Positions 43,501 to 58,500 of a stretch of 64,000 nt of DNA are shown one piece after another (within the stretch, counting starts at the first letter, position 1; every line of letters starts with the position of its first letter). The notes beneath the pieces are model-generated. The model saw only the letters and a program-made list of their open reading frames with translations. It was not told where the DNA came from and ran no database searches. The stretch comes from Podocnemis expansa (lineage: Eukaryota > Chordata > Testudines > Podocnemididae): the NCBI GenBank assembly GCA_007922195.1, contig ML681995.1, forward strand, positions 13,385,879 through 13,449,878, given 5' to 3'. The position numbers were made by a program, and so were the translations under genes.

Positions 43501-46500
43501 AGTCACTCAGCTTCATATGTTTTATTTGCACAGGAACAGTAGTGCCCATAGTAAAGTGCTTTGGGTTCTTTTGATGAAAAACTTTGAGTACAAGGCATTA
43601 TTGTTCGATCTTAGTAGGTTCCGTAGCAATAGTTTGGCAAGTATAGATTATCAGGTGTAGATATTTTTCTTGTCCTGATCTTTCCTTAAAATATTTGGTT
43701 TTGAGGAGATTGAAGTGTAGAATTTTGGTTGGAGCACCATTTATAATGTTACCTGATATGCACTGTTTAACTTCAGTGAAGTGTAATTTTGTCAAACAAA
43801 CCAAGCCAGTGTCTAAATAATTTGTATGTTATTAATGATATTTTAAAAAGCTGTAAAATGATTTGGTATGTTTGATACTGTCTTATTTGTCTTGTACAAA
43901 TATGTCATTTACAGGCTGCCTTTTCACTTTGTTTTATTTCAGGAGCAGTGGAAGTGTCCCACCAGAGCCCGATTGCATGTTGGTTTAGTGCTATGCTTTA
44001 CTGCTTTGGTGGGTCTGTTCTGTCTTCCTTGATGCTTGCAGAGCCTCCTATAGGTTTCCTCGCAAACAGCACTAATATTTTCCTGGCATCTTCAGTTTGG
44101 TAAGCATATGCAAGAGTATAAAATAAGTACATTTTTTGTACTAGTAGATTCATACTTGGACTGTGTGCACACTTCTAAAGCATAGTGTCAGGATTTCTCA
44201 TCAGTCAGAAATGTGACTTAAAACAAATGCTTGGATCCAACCTGTAAACCCGTCAGTAGGGTCACTGCACAGTGATGGCAAGTAGTTCACTCCTTTTCCT
44301 CAAGAGAGAGAGCGGTGCTCCCACCGTTTGCCAGCATTCGAGAAAAATGTCTAATGAGACACTTAGCAATCATTACTAAACCACTGGGTCAACTGACCTG
44401 TTGAATTTTGTACAAGAAAAAGCAAATACTGTTACTGCTGACATTTTCTGTACTCTCCCCTTAATCTTTGAATATGCTTTGTGAAAAAAATGTCATTTTC
44501 AGTATTGCCATACCATTTATTAAGAAGTCCTACAATATTATTTCTCACCTGAAGCAATACGTTATAAGGAAATGCAGGTTGATAAATGGATGTTTTTCCA
44601 TATGCTTGTAGTGGCATCAGCACTAAGAGTTAGAGGGTCTTAATTTTTCTTTAGACTGTTGATCAAAAGGGTAAAACAAAAGTATAATTTAAAGCAAATA
44701 TATTGATTTAAAGGCCATAACCTTAGCTTACGTAATTTTACGCACTGGACAAAAGAACATTTGTGATTTTGAAATCTTGCAATACCTACATAAAAGGGGC
44801 TGAGCTATAGCGAGAGAAGCAGCCTTCACCACAGATTGTCTTGAGTTGTATTACACAGATGCACACAATTTAGGTGTTAATTTGTCCTGTAAAGTGGAAC
44901 TTGTTACCATGACTTCTACATGTTGAAGAATAAGCTGAAATCCCTGTTCACCTTGCAAAAATGGCACTTTTCATTACAAACCTGTTGTTTTTTCTCCAGT
45001 ATTCCCAGTCAGAAGTCCTATTTGTTGCTGGTGCTCAAAGCATGTAAAACAGGGTGTCCAACCTTTTTGGGTGAGGGGCCACATTGCAATTCTTTTCCCA
45101 GCCAGGGGGAGGGGGGGAGTGAGAAAATTTTTGATAGATAAGACATACAAATTGATCTTAATTAATAAACTTTAAGAAAATAATGATTAGTGTGATATTT
45201 GGCATCACTTTTGGTTGCACAAATTGTCAGTGTCTGCCTGCACACTTGATGTTGTAATATGGAGTATTCCAAGTAGCCCCGGTGAGCCCCAGCTCCCAGG
45301 CTTTTAGGGCAGCACGTGGTGGGCCAGATTCTAGCTCCCGGGCTGCATGTTGGACAAGCCTGATATAAATGTTTGAGGCGGATGGAATAGAGGAAGTTGA
45401 AACCTGCCAGAAATTTGACATTTTGGTTTTGTCTACAGTGGGAAAGGTACAAAATGGCAGTTGTGGCCACTGCTAATTCACTGAATTGCTGTTGGCAGCA
45501 GCATTGGTGAGTCTTAGTGTAAATGAAGCTGCAGTGTCGCTTTAGGCATCATGTCATTTAATCTTGCTGGAAGCACGTCAGATTTACACAGAGTTGAAAA
45601 ATAGCAACGGTGGGAGCCCTAGCAACCTGTGGGCAAACCTCCCATAGTGGCTGCCATTTTTAAATGTAATTTAGAGTTATGGAGTTAGACAACAGTGTTT
45701 GAAATATTTGTGACTGTGGTGCTTTGTCTATGCAACTGCTGGACAGCTGTTCGTAGTAAGTGACAATAGGATAATTTTAGCAAAAAACCCTCCTTAGGTA
45801 CAAATCCTATTTGTGGGCAGGGAACTTCAGAGTAAATGCTGTTAGGAATTAATGGAAGCCCTTTGTCTCTCTTGAAGGGGCAAGATTATTTTTCATTCTC
45901 TGTCTTTGGAATAACATCTTCAGTTGGGGAATGATTTGAGCCATTCAATTGATTTGCAGCATTTTGTATTTATTTTTGACAGCTGGGTCAGTGGATAATT
46001 CAGTGTCTTCTAAGTTTAGGAAAGAAACTAGAGGAGTCAGTCAAAGGCAGAGTCTGTAGGGGAGTCTGGGGTTACACTTGAGCTGCTGACTCAAGTTAAA
46101 AACAGAATGCTGTGTCTTACTGCTATTTTAAACCAAGTTGGCTAACATGGGTGTTAAAACGAAAGTTAAGCATGTATCTTTTATTTGTGGTATTACCCAA
46201 AGAGTGCTTACTGGGAAGATGCAGAGTCCCACTGGAGAGAGATTGGGAAGCAGAGGCTTTACTCTTCTTTAGTACTTCAGTTCAGAACCCTGTTCTTCAG
46301 TTTTCCATTAGTTAATCTAGACTGGAGATGTATATCTAAATTGCTGTGAGATGAACCATTATCAGATGTGGGGTTTGAACTATTTAATTGCTAAGGAATG
46401 CAGGCCTTATTAGACCACCTTGAGATTAGTCTAATTTAAAAGAGATGTTAGTGCCCTTTAATTGTTTGGATTTTTGGAAAAATTATGCCTTTATTCCGTG

Positions 46501-49500
46501 GCTCTCAGATGAGGTCCATGAACTGGTTCAGGGAGTCTGTGAGCCCCAGAGCCCAGTTGGGCAGAAGCCCCAATCTGTGGGTGGAGCTGGTAGGGGGCCT
46601 TCTCAATTGCAGTGCCTCCCCCAGTGTGGATTGGTCTTAGGGACAGCTCTGCATGCATGCATGCACGCACAGAAGTCGGAAGTGGGAAGCCACAGCCCAG
46701 GCAGTGCAGGGTGCTACTGCTCTGGCTGGTGCCGTGGAGTTGGCAGCTGCAGCACTTCTCCGTCTCTTCCTGCTGCTGGTGCCAAGCCAGGATCCCAGCC
46801 TCTTCTCAGTTCTTAGCCCCCTGACTGTTCAAACAGCCAGTATGAGCCACATAGGTGGAGGGGCCCTGGCTTTGGGGCTACCTTACTAGCACATGCCCCT
46901 TGCTGCACCCCTAGCTTCCCCCTCCTACTTACACACAGCCTCTAGCTTCTCCTTTGCCTGCAAACAGCCTCTAGCAACCTCCAACTCGAGTCACCTCCTG
47001 CCTGCAAACAGCTTCTTCCTGCACGTCCTACTGTACCCTGTAGTTTTTATAGCATATTGGGGGGTTGGGGAGAAGAGCTGAGAAAGAAAAGGTTGAGAAA
47101 CTTCTGCCTTAGTTCAGAGCATCAGTTTCTGTTTCTTAAGGCATAATAATGCAGATCATCATCAGCAAAATACACTTCATTTTCTGAGAGTCTAAAGCAA
47201 GTTTCATTTAAACTTTGAAACAAGAAATCAATCTAAATCTTTCACACATTATAAAAGGGCACTGGTTACTTTAAGATAATGCACTTTTTAAATTGAATGT
47301 ATTTGTTAAAAACAAAAAACTTGGAACAGTGTTTCTGTATGGAAATAATAAACTGCTGCTAGACAGCAAAAATTAAATCCTAATCCTGTTTTTGGGAGAA
47401 CTTGAAAAATTTGTGATTATTTAGATGCAAACTTAATGAAAATTGTCTGGCTACTTCACAGCCAAACTGCCACATGACCCTTGGAATCAATTTAATGTGG
47501 TTTGTTGGCTCCTGCAAGGTTAATTTTTTTCTTTGCCATTGGCTTTCTCTAGTTACCATAAAATGTGGTGAACTTTTAGTCCCATATGCCTCCTTCATAG
47601 GCATGTTTGATTAAATTAAATGGGAGGTTGCTCATTGTCATGCTTGGATGGAATGACTGAAATTTAATTTCTAAATGCTGTTTTGTAATAGCAGTTAGTT
47701 TAATTTGCTTTAAAATATATTTTCTGAACAAAATTTTGAATTTATAAATCCTTGTTTAGAATTTAGTTTTAGAAGCAAGTTGCAAAAAAGATAGCTATTT
47801 ACGTTCTTTAAGTACATGGTCTCTGAAATCTAGTCAATTTTAGAAAAGATAAAACAGTATCAGGCACTAGATCAGCTCATAGTCCACCTACTGACTTCAA
47901 AGTAACAGCCTGTGATTATAAATTTGCATATTTATTTTAAAAACTTTGTACTCTTATTGCATCGGATGCACAAAAATAAGATTTCTGCTTGTGTCTGTCC
48001 AGGGAAGACAGCAGAAGTAATAGTGTGCAAACTGGGAAAAATAGACACACACATATTCTGTAATTTTGAATGTTATCTGTAATTATAAGTGGTGGACAGT
48101 TTTCAGAAAAGACTTTTTAAAAGTTAATAATGCAGCAGAGATGTGTAGATGCAAAGATGACAGAATATAAACCAAATGTACTGTTACATCAGACTTAAGT
48201 GAAAATGTTGTGTATTAATCATGATCCTGTACAAACATTATGAAACTTCTAGAGCTATTAGTCATTTAAAAGATAAAAGATCATTCTTCCTCAGTGCTAG
48301 AACTTTACATTAATTTATTATATGGTTCTTATTTGGTCTTAAAATAAAATAAAGCAGAATTTATACATCAGTACATAAAACTGGTAATTAGTAACATGAC
48401 ACTGACACCCTTTTCTCTGGTAATCTAGCATCAATAACCTTTTAGAATATCATGTGGAATAGCAACATCTACTGGTGGCTATTGGTAGTAGCATAAAATA
48501 AGTGCAGGATAATAGTTGTCTATTTTTGTTAGTTTCTGTGGATAATTACGCCATTGTTCTATTGAATGCTATGGACATTTTAGTTTTCTAATCTATTTTA
48601 TTTTATTTCTTGATATTGGAAAAGCAAATACCATGCTTCGTAATTACAGCACCAACACAAAAACCCCCAAACTGGTAAAATCCATTTGAATTTCTGCACA
48701 ATTTGTGGGCTTTTTAATAACTTCCATTAATAAGTTTAATTGTTAAGTAAGCTGAATAGTATAAAATATTAAGCCAAATTAATCTTTGGTTATGGAAGTG
48801 AAACTGTGTTTAGTGCACCACAGTTATACTTACAAAAGGAATTAATTTTGTTCAGTGTCTTTGAAGTGTAGATATTGTCACTCAGCAGTAGTATTTATAT
48901 GAAGGAACTGCTTGCATGGAAGAATTCTGTGAAAATAAGTGGTAACAATTTAATATTCTTAGCTACACGTAGTTTGCATATGTAGATGTTTAATTATTAC
49001 ACAGATCATATACAAACTGTGTAGTGAAATACAATATTAAAATCTTCCCTTGAGTTGGATGGAGTAACCAAGAATTTTATAAAAATGGATAAAAAAGATT
49101 TATAACATTTGGAATAGGTTAGCTTTTTAATGAACAAATTCTTAAATATACACACATTCGTGTGGATCAAGTGCACTGAATTATTAATTTGATTTTAAAA
49201 AGCTAAATTTTGTGAATACAAGCAGACCGCACTGTGTTTCAGTTGTTCACTGAAATTTACTATTTCAGTTCATTTGTGATTTTTATTTTACATGACTGAC
49301 TGTAGTGGCATGCAGAGTTGCAATCTCTTGCAGAATATTTCAGAGTGTAAAAAATCCTGAGCACTGGATTAACAATATCTTACCCACAGTATAATGATGA
49401 TTTACCAATGACCAGAGTTTATATGTTCAATATCCAGTGTTTTAATGGCTATTATAAATAGTAATTGCACAGTAACATCTCTGTATTCGCTCTGCAATGC

Positions 49501-52500
49501 ACGCTGTTTCCCACCATAAAATAATTAAGTTCAGTGACAGTTTTCATATGTAAGGGAGGAAAAACAGATCATTAGTTAGTGCAAAAGAAAAAAGTGCATG
49601 CGAATGTGCCCTTATTTGAACAGTAATCATGTAGTAATGCAACTTGTGACATTTATTGCTCATAAGAAGTGGGTTATTGTGCAGATGAAGTCACACAAAT
49701 GATTTTACTTAGTCCTTTCGCTTCTCATTTTTAAAGGTTTAGATTATGCTAAATTGTCCTCAGGCCTATATTGTTATTCCCAGATATAGTCCATGATTAC
49801 CTTCAATCAGTCATAATTATTGAATCTGGACTTTAATTCTGTTGTTTGGGAAAGAGCATTTACTCTTATGCTAGAGGAGAGGAGTGGAAAGAAGGCAGCG
49901 TTCAAAATTATGGGGGAAGAATCCAAATTTTTGCATATGCGCGTCCTCAGTTTCAGCTTGCTCATCACAATTTCCTTGTGTTTATTCCTCTCCTTTTCTT
50001 CTCTTAATGTTTCAGAGACATTGGTTTTAAAGGGTCCTGCAAAGACTTAGATCTGCTCATGTGTTAGCAAGTACTGAGCACAGCTCTCCTGGCTTCTTGT
50101 CTTCAGAATAATCACAGGCAACAGCACTGGAGTCACACTCCATAGGTCTTAAGAAATAGGAAGACATGGTAAATCGTAAGCTCAGCAAGAGGGTACTTAT
50201 GTCTTACATGGCCCAGCCAAGAGACTGCCCCCCTGGAAGAGCTGAGTAGGGACCAAATAGAATACAGTACCCAGTCCTGCTATGCTGGAATGTGGACTGA
50301 TTTCCAAAGGACTGGGGCTAAGTATCTGCATCTTATATCCAGTACAATTTTGATTCCATCTTGCTATTCCAGAAAAATCAAAATCACTTAGTAATGCTAC
50401 TTTTCTTAAACCTCCAGGATAAAATGCATGTGGTCTGTTAGCCTAATGGTTTTTCAGTAGCTGTAAAGAAACTGTCTTCCAATCAAGAATTGACACTTAA
50501 ATCAGTATATTCTTTGAGAACAAATATTTATTTAGAAAAATTAGTAATACAGTGTGATTCAAGGCTGAAAATCATAAATTAAACAGCTGTCTTTTTCACA
50601 TTTAACTTGATGCAATTATTACGGTATATGCAGCACATAGTGACAGTTGTAGTATAAAAATATAGCTATTACAGTATATATGGTGTTCTGACTCAGATCA
50701 ACAGTTATTTAACATTATTTAAATTATGTAACGTTTCATTACCATTAACACTATAAACTTGAGAAGTTATATCATATACCTTAACAAACTATAAAAATCC
50801 TTAACAATCTATATCAGTCAGCAAGTGTTAAATGGGTGGTTGCTGACTGGGCACTAAAGAGGGGAGGGTTTTTCTCTGACCACAGCATCCAGCTTTATCG
50901 ACAGGCGTATCTTCACATACAAATTCAGAATTTAAAAAGTTTTCCTGCTCTCCCTCTGTTCATCTGTAGGGGTCCTTTGGTCTGTCAGCAGTGACACAAT
51001 GATTACCTCTGGTTTAGGCACAGAGCAGGAACTCAGCCTGGTTGTCTAAGGCCTCAGTACCCTTGTTCTCTGCTTCATCTTCTGTGGGCTGTTCTGTTCT
51101 TTGCCTTCTTTCTCTTTCCTTCTCATTTTCTTCTTCTGATGTCTTCCTTCTTTCAGCTCCCAATTACTACTGTCTCCAGTCAGTACAAACTCAGCCTGCC
51201 AGCTTCTGACTATTTATATACTGTAGCAAGGATAGCACTGGGACCTAGGTTCAGCTAAGGGTCACTAGGAGAGCTACGTAAGGGATGACTAGGGCAGTGG
51301 TTTTCAGATTTAGGGTCAGGACCCAATACTGTGTCACAGACTGTCAGGCACTGGGTCATGTCACCCCCTGTTGTCACTGCCAAAAGACTGGAGTGCATTG
51401 CTCAAAAATGTAATTGCTGGGTCGTGGGCATAATTGATTTTTTCCCAACTGGGTCCCAAGGAAAAAAATTTGAAAACCATTGGACTAGAGGGACACCAGA
51501 AGGGAGGGGTTGAGTGAAGGGTGACACTCTAAGGGCTACGTAAGGGACAAGGTAGGGTTCCCTAAGGCAGTGGTTTTCAAACAATAGGTTGGGACCCAGG
51601 ACTGGGTTACAGACACTCAGGTACTGCGTCACAGTGACGTCTGCTGCTGCTGCCAAAAGACTGAAATGCATTGCTCAAAGATGTAACTGTTGTCACAGGG
51701 CACAAATGATTTCTTTCAACTGGGTCCCAGGAAGAAAAATTTGAAAACCTAAGGGAAGTGAGGGACATTATTTGTCCATAGTTGGTTGCTGAACTTCCTT
51801 ATCACTTAGCTTTTATCTATATCTTATCACTAATTACTATTTTTGAATATCACAAGATGTTTTAGTACTGTCATCATCTCATAGCTAGTTAAATGAATCA
51901 GTATTGCCTTTTGTGAATTTAAACCCCTTGTGAGGCTGTTCTGTCAGTTCCTTCTCTAGCATTCTATCGGTAGCTTAAAACTGTGACAAAAATGCTTGAC
52001 TACAATCCTGGGAAGCAATGAAACTGTAAAGACCAATTTAAGTATACCGTCCCCCAAAAAAGTGCACTCACTTTAAGGCACTGAATCTACAAATATGAAT
52101 TAAACCCCATTAAATAAAGAAATGATAGTATTAGCTAAACATCTGAAATTAGAGGCTTTAAAAGCAAAATGTATAAGACTTTTGTTACGTTGTAATCTAT
52201 CCAGCTTCAATTTCAGTATTATTTTTAAATGTAAATTTTCTGAATATCTGAGCATCCTTGAATTGTTAAACCATGAGACAACAAAGGCCCATCCTGAAAT
52301 CCAGCCTGCTTGTCATGGAAGTGGCATGGTAAAAGCTCATTTTGGGTAAATTGGAGCCCATGGTGGTAGGGTACTTAAATTCAGATTACTGCATATCAAC
52401 ATTCTTCTTTCAAGAAAACTGCGACAGTTTGCTTAGTCCTATGAACTGAAAGTTCAAAAAAGTGACAAGCACTGCTCTCTTTAAGAAGTGAAATGTATTT

Positions 52501-55500
52501 GAAAATAGCTTTAAATCACAACTGGCATTGACTTTAACAAGGGATGGCAGTCTTGCTAAAGTTATATAATTTTGTGTCACTGGCAGTATGAGAGCACTGT
52601 GTCAGAATATAAGTTACCCTTCTGCTCTAATACTCTTTTTTAACAATTCAAAGAAGTTTTTAAATGATAAAATGATATTAAAGCTGGATAGCAACTTGAG
52701 AGAGAGACATCTTGGTGATCAATAAGCTTAAAGAAATGTTTGTATTCCTTTCCAAGGACAGGTTAAATTTGCTCTATTGCATTTTAAGGAAGCCTTGAAA
52801 AACAATGCGATGTGTTTGGGAATATATTGTTTAATGACTTTATAGTTTAGGTCAGGGCTTTTTTTGGTTTGTTTTTTTTTTTTAAAAAAAGTGCCAGTAT
52901 TCTTCTTTCCCCTGCTGGCACTGTCCCCCAGGGCTACCAAAAAAGGTACTTACGCATCAGGTGATGGGTGTGGTGTGAATACCCAGAATGAGATTTAATG
53001 AGGTAAATGCTAAAAAAAAGGGAATATTCTAAGTTTTACTTTAGCTGTAAAGTACAAAAATATATTAGAAGCATGGAAAGAAGTTTTTTGTTTGTTTTTT
53101 TTTTTAAGCAGAAATTTTCTCTAAATTTCAGGTATCTTGTATTTTATTGTCCACATGACATAGTCTACCGATGTTTTTCCTTTCTGCCTCTTCGACTGCT
53201 GGTTGCAGGAATGAAAGAAGTGACTAGGACTTGGAAAATAACAGCTGGAATTGCACATGCAAACAGCCACTACAAAAATGCTTGGTTTGTCCTGGTAGCT
53301 GTTGGCTGGGCCAGAGGTAATGTGTAAAATCTCTTACGCTGATGAATTGTGAAATTTTAAGTGGTATTTAAATGGTAAGCTGTGTGGTTTTAGGAGTAAC
53401 ACCATTACCTGCTTCATGAGAGTGGTAGCCTCCTTATAGACATTGAACTTCTGTGTGACTGGACTGTTATATTTCTAATTTTTTTTAATGTCCTAGCACT
53501 CTACTCAGATTGGACACACTAAAGGAATTTTATCCCACCTAATTGAATTGTCCCCTAAATGAAATAAAGACCCCCTATTATAGCTAGACATGTCTTGCAC
53601 ATTTCAAAGCACACTGAGTGGGTGTTTCAGAAAACTATGCACAAAGACTCCAGGTTCTCTTTTTTGAGTTGTTACAGCTAATGCAGGCCCTATCATTTTG
53701 TAGATACACTTGCATTTATGTTTTCCAATATGCATTACTTTACATTTAGCAACATTGAATTTCATATGCCATTTTGTTGCAGTCACCTAGTTCTGTGTGA
53801 TTCTTTTGTAGCACTACACAGTCTGTTTAGGATTTAACTATTTTGAATAATTTTCTATCATCTGCAAATTTTGCCATCTCATTGTTTACCCCTTTTTCCA
53901 GATTTATGAATATGTTAAACGATACTTGACTTAGTACAGATCCCTGGGTGACCCGACTATTTACCTCTTTTCATTATGTAAATTAACCATCTATTTCTGC
54001 CCTTTGTTGCCTATCTTTTAATGAGTTACTGATCCACAGTGTACCTTCTCTTTTATCAGGTTACTTCTTACTTTGCATAAGAGCCTTTGGTGAGGGACCT
54101 TGTTAAACACTTTGTGAAGGTCCAAGTCTATCATATCTATTTGATCACCATTGTTCATATGTTTGTTGAACCCCTCAAAGAATTCTAATAGGTTGATGAG
54201 GCATGATTTCCCTTTACAAAAGCTGTGTTGGCTCTTCCCTTTCAAATTTGTGGTCATCTGTGTGTCTGGTAATTCTGTTCTTTAGCACAGTTTCAATCAG
54301 TTTGCTTGGTACTGAAATTAGGTTTAGTATCCTGTAATTGCCAGGGTTGTCTGTGGAGTCTTTTAAAAAATTGGTCTCACTTTCACTATCCTCAAGCGAT
54401 CACATGCAGATGCTGGTTTAATTGATAGGTTACTTACTGCACTTAGCAATTCTGCAATTTCATACTTGATTTCCTTCAGAAATCTTAGGTAAATACTATC
54501 TAGTCCCCAGTCCTCGTTACCGTTTAATGTATCAGTTTGGTCCAAAACCATGTTTAACAGCACCTCAGTCTGGGATGGTTCCTCAGAGCTATCACATAAA
54601 AAGAAGAGCTTGGATATGGGAATCTCCCTCAACTCCATGCAAAGAATTCTTGTAGCTTCTCCATAAGGGCCTTGTCGTCCTTAAATGCTTCTATAGCACC
54701 TCAATCATCCAGTGGCTCCACTGATTGTGTGGTAGACTTCCTGCTTCTCATGTACTTAAAATATTTTTTTCTGTTACTTGTTGTATCTTTTGCCAATTGT
54801 TCTTCAAATTCTATTTTGACCTGCCTTATTATACCTTCACACTTGACTTGCCAGAGTTTATACTTATTTTTATTTTTCTCAGTAGGCTTTGACTTCCAGT
54901 TTTTTAGGATGCCTTTGTGCCTCTGACCTCTCTTTTAATTCTGTTGGTTAGCTACAGTAGCACTTTTTTGGTCCTCTTATTGTGTTTTTAAATAGGGGTA
55001 TATATTAATGTGAGCCTCTGTTATGGTGTTTTAAGAGAGTTTTCGTGTAGTTTGCAGACATTTCACTTTTGTGAATGTACCTTTTAATTTCTGTGTAACT
55101 AGCTTTCTGATTTTTATGCAGTTCCCTTTTCTGAAGTTAAATGCTACTGTGGTGGGGTTCTTCCCTTCCACAAGGATGTTAAATTTGATTATATTATGGT
55201 CACTATGAAGAACCAAATTGTGCGCTTTACGTAATACTAAAGCAAGAATTGCTTCTCTTTTTGCGGGTTCCAGGACTAGCTGCTTCGAGCGTTAATAGTG
55301 CCTAGAAATTATCTCTCAGCGTCCCATCCTGAGTGACATGTACCCAATCAACCTGGGATAGTTGACATCCCCCTTTATTACTGAGTTCGGTATTTTATAT
55401 CCTCTCTGACCCGTCTGAGAATTTCAGTCGCTGCCATTTTCCTGAACAGGTGGGCTGAAGCATATTCCTACTGTTATACTCCTAGTATAAAAGCATGAAA

Positions 55501-58500
55501 TTTCTATCCATACAGTTTCTGTGGTACTGTTTACTATATTTGACTCTTAAACTTTCTTCTACATATACCACCATCCCTGCATCTTCATGACCCACGTTTT
55601 CATTCCTGTGTATTTTGTTCCCTGATATTATTACGGTTTTCACTGGTGTTCATTGTTCCACCAAGTTTCTGTGATGCCTGTTATGTCAATGTCCTCATTT
55701 AATCCTAGGCACTCAAGCTCTCCCACCTTAGCATTTGGACTTCTAGTATTTGCATATGAGCACTCATAAAATTCATTTTTTATTTGCCTATTGTGTGATG
55801 CAGTTGAATGGGACTCTTTCATCTGACTTCTTCTCTTCAGGTCCTGCCACTGCTTTATCAACTTCTGTCTTCTTTTTACTAGAATATAGAGAACCCCTCT
55901 TAGTAAAGGCTCCTCTACAGGATGCCTTTGTCCAAACCTGGTGTGTCTACATACCTGTTGGCTTTTCCCCCAGTCCTTAGTTTAAAATTTCCTCTACAGT
56001 CTTTTAATTTTGCATGCCAGCAATCTGGTTCTGCTTTGGTGTGCATGGAGCCCATCTTTCTTTTGTAGGTTTCTGGTTCCCAAAGCCTTCCTCCCCACAC
56101 CATCTCCCTCATTGAGTCTTTGTCTTCTGTTAACAATTTAGGCACTGTGTTCTTCTTTAAAAGTGACAAATGACTTATGTACCTCAGTTTTGTGTATGCA
56201 ACTTGAGGCACCTTAACAGGATCTGGTTTCCAGATAGTGAATGCTTGGCAATCAGGTCTCTTTAAAGTGTCACAAGTAGGTGAACTGTGTCACTAATAAC
56301 TACTGGAAGTTTAGATTCTGTTCAAATACTTCAGGAGCCAGTTCCTGCTCTTGTTGAAGTAGAGGCAGTTTACAGATTTATTTTTTGCATGAGCTTTCGT
56401 GGGAGAAGATCCCACTTCCTCAGTGGGATCTTCTCCCACGGAAGCTCATGCAAAAAATAAATCTGTTAGTCTTAAAGTGCCACACAACTGCTTGTTGTTT
56501 TTTTACTGGACTAGACTAACACGGCTGTCCCTTTGGAAACTGCAGTTTACAGAGCTGCACAAGGAGCAGCATTGGACTGCGTGTTACTAAGAGATCATAC
56601 CACTGAAACATTATAATTTTCTTGGATTTTTCAGGAGCTGGTGGTGGCTTAATTTCAAACTTTGAACAGTTGGTGAGAGGCGTTTGGAAACCTGAGACCA
56701 ATGAACTTCTGAAGATGTCCTAGTAAGTTTGCATAAACCATAGTACAACTGGAATCATTCCATGTATCTTTTTTCTCTTTGGCTCTCCCATTCGAAGACC
56801 TACATGGGTGAATTTCTTGGGTAAAGCTTTTAAAAAAAGGTGCTAGGAAATTGCTTATAAATTCAAAATAAATGAGTCCTGATGTTTACTATGTGATGGC
56901 TGGCTGGTCTATCTGAAATGAGTTGAAAGTCTCAAATTATTTCCTCATGAATAATTTTCTCTACCACAAAATTGAAACTAATTGGCAAATGTGTTAGCAA
57001 CTTGTGGAGCGAAAACAATCTTTTGAATGAGGAAAAAAAAATTAACTTTCTCTCCTAGAGATGTGGTTCAGTCACATCAGAAATGCAGCACATTGTGGCA
57101 GGGTAGCATGTGTGTGAAGCTGTGCTGGTACATATTCTACAAGTAAGTAGATCAGGGGTTAAAGTATAATTTGGCAGGCCCTGGAACCTTCCTAAATTTG
57201 TGGGCCCCCCTCATGCAAGTCTGGGCCCCCCTTCACCCACCCCAGCTACTGCCCCCCCCACCTACTCCTCACCCCACTACTGCCCCCCAGCCTCTTCTTC
57301 CCACCCCACTCCCCACGTGTTTTCCCTGGTGGCTGCCCCAATCCCTCAGGCTCACCTTACTCGTGCAGCTGAGGTGGCCAAGGAGCCAGGCCAGGGGAGG
57401 GATGCTGCCGGCAGTGCTGGCCGGCTGGTAAGAAGGGGGCCTGGGTCCGAGACTGGGTTGGGGCTGAATGTGCCGCCGGGCCCAGCGGGAAGGGGTGGGG
57501 CTGCACAGGCTCTGGAGAAAGGAGGGGGGGGGTGGCCGGGTTCACCTCACCCTGCAGCCCCTTCCCTGAGCTGGCCCTATGGGAACACACTGAAACGCTG
57601 TCTTCCAACATGTTCTTCCTATTTTAGGGGGGCCCCGGAACGCAGCATTTTGGTGTGTTCCCTATTTTTAGGGGTCCTGGAACCCTGCCCCTGGCGTTCT
57701 GGCTAACTTTAACCCCTGAAGTAGATGATTTTAGAACTGTTGTTCTCCTGAAAATACTTCATTAACACTAAATTCTCTATTTAAAAACAAGCAAACAAAA
57801 AACTAATTGCACTCTCCTGAACGCACACAAGCTATCTGTTAAATGTATAGTATTAGAATATATTAACCAATGCCTTTGGTGCATTGCAAGCTAGGAGATA
57901 CTGCTTGAGTTTTGGCTTTTAGTTCTCTGTCTTGCAGAAGCTGAATTGGGAGTGTAACATAGCATTCAGTTTAGTTTCTGCAAAAGAGTGATGTCGGACT
58001 GGCTGGCAGGCCACAAACTACAGCTGTAAAGGGAGACAAACTCACAACTGGCATTTAAATCCCCTTTGCCCCCCCATGTGACTTCCCAGTTGGTTTCTGT
58101 GGAAATGATTATTTCAAAACCAGGGTTATGACTTGTGATGTGATAAAAGCAGCAGGAGCAGATAAACATTTAGGAATGCTGGTCTCATGTAACTGTCCTT
58201 GGTAATAAAGAATGACAGGAGAGAAATACAAAAATTATGAGCAGAACTATTTCCAAAAGAAAAGATTGTGAGGCTTATAGTGTCAGCTGCTCTCTGGTGA
58301 CCTAAATACTTCAAAATTGGTGAAAAAAGTAATTTCTGCCAGTTTAAGACACTGCAACCATTTTCTTTTTTTAAGAATCTGCTAGCTGAAGGAAGAATGA
58401 ATTTTAAGTGTTAGAAATTGTGGCATTGCATGTAGTCTTCTGAAGGGTAAAAGCTGAGATTGCAATGTCAGAACCGAGGGGTGTTGGGACACAGATCACT

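Larger units (their letters stand above)
51244..51766. repeat. Duplicated flank units around two hAT copies
   Basis: GCTACGTAAGGGA occurs at about 51273 and 51535, each followed after a few bases by AGGG and a hAT element of the same family. Short units of the CTAAGGG/GGGACA type recur between them. Confidence 0.55.

Noticed and set aside
57171..57706. Open frames of 86 and 168 codons on the + strand
   Set aside because: They fall inside a hAT element with perfect ends and duplication, and are C-rich with no motif.
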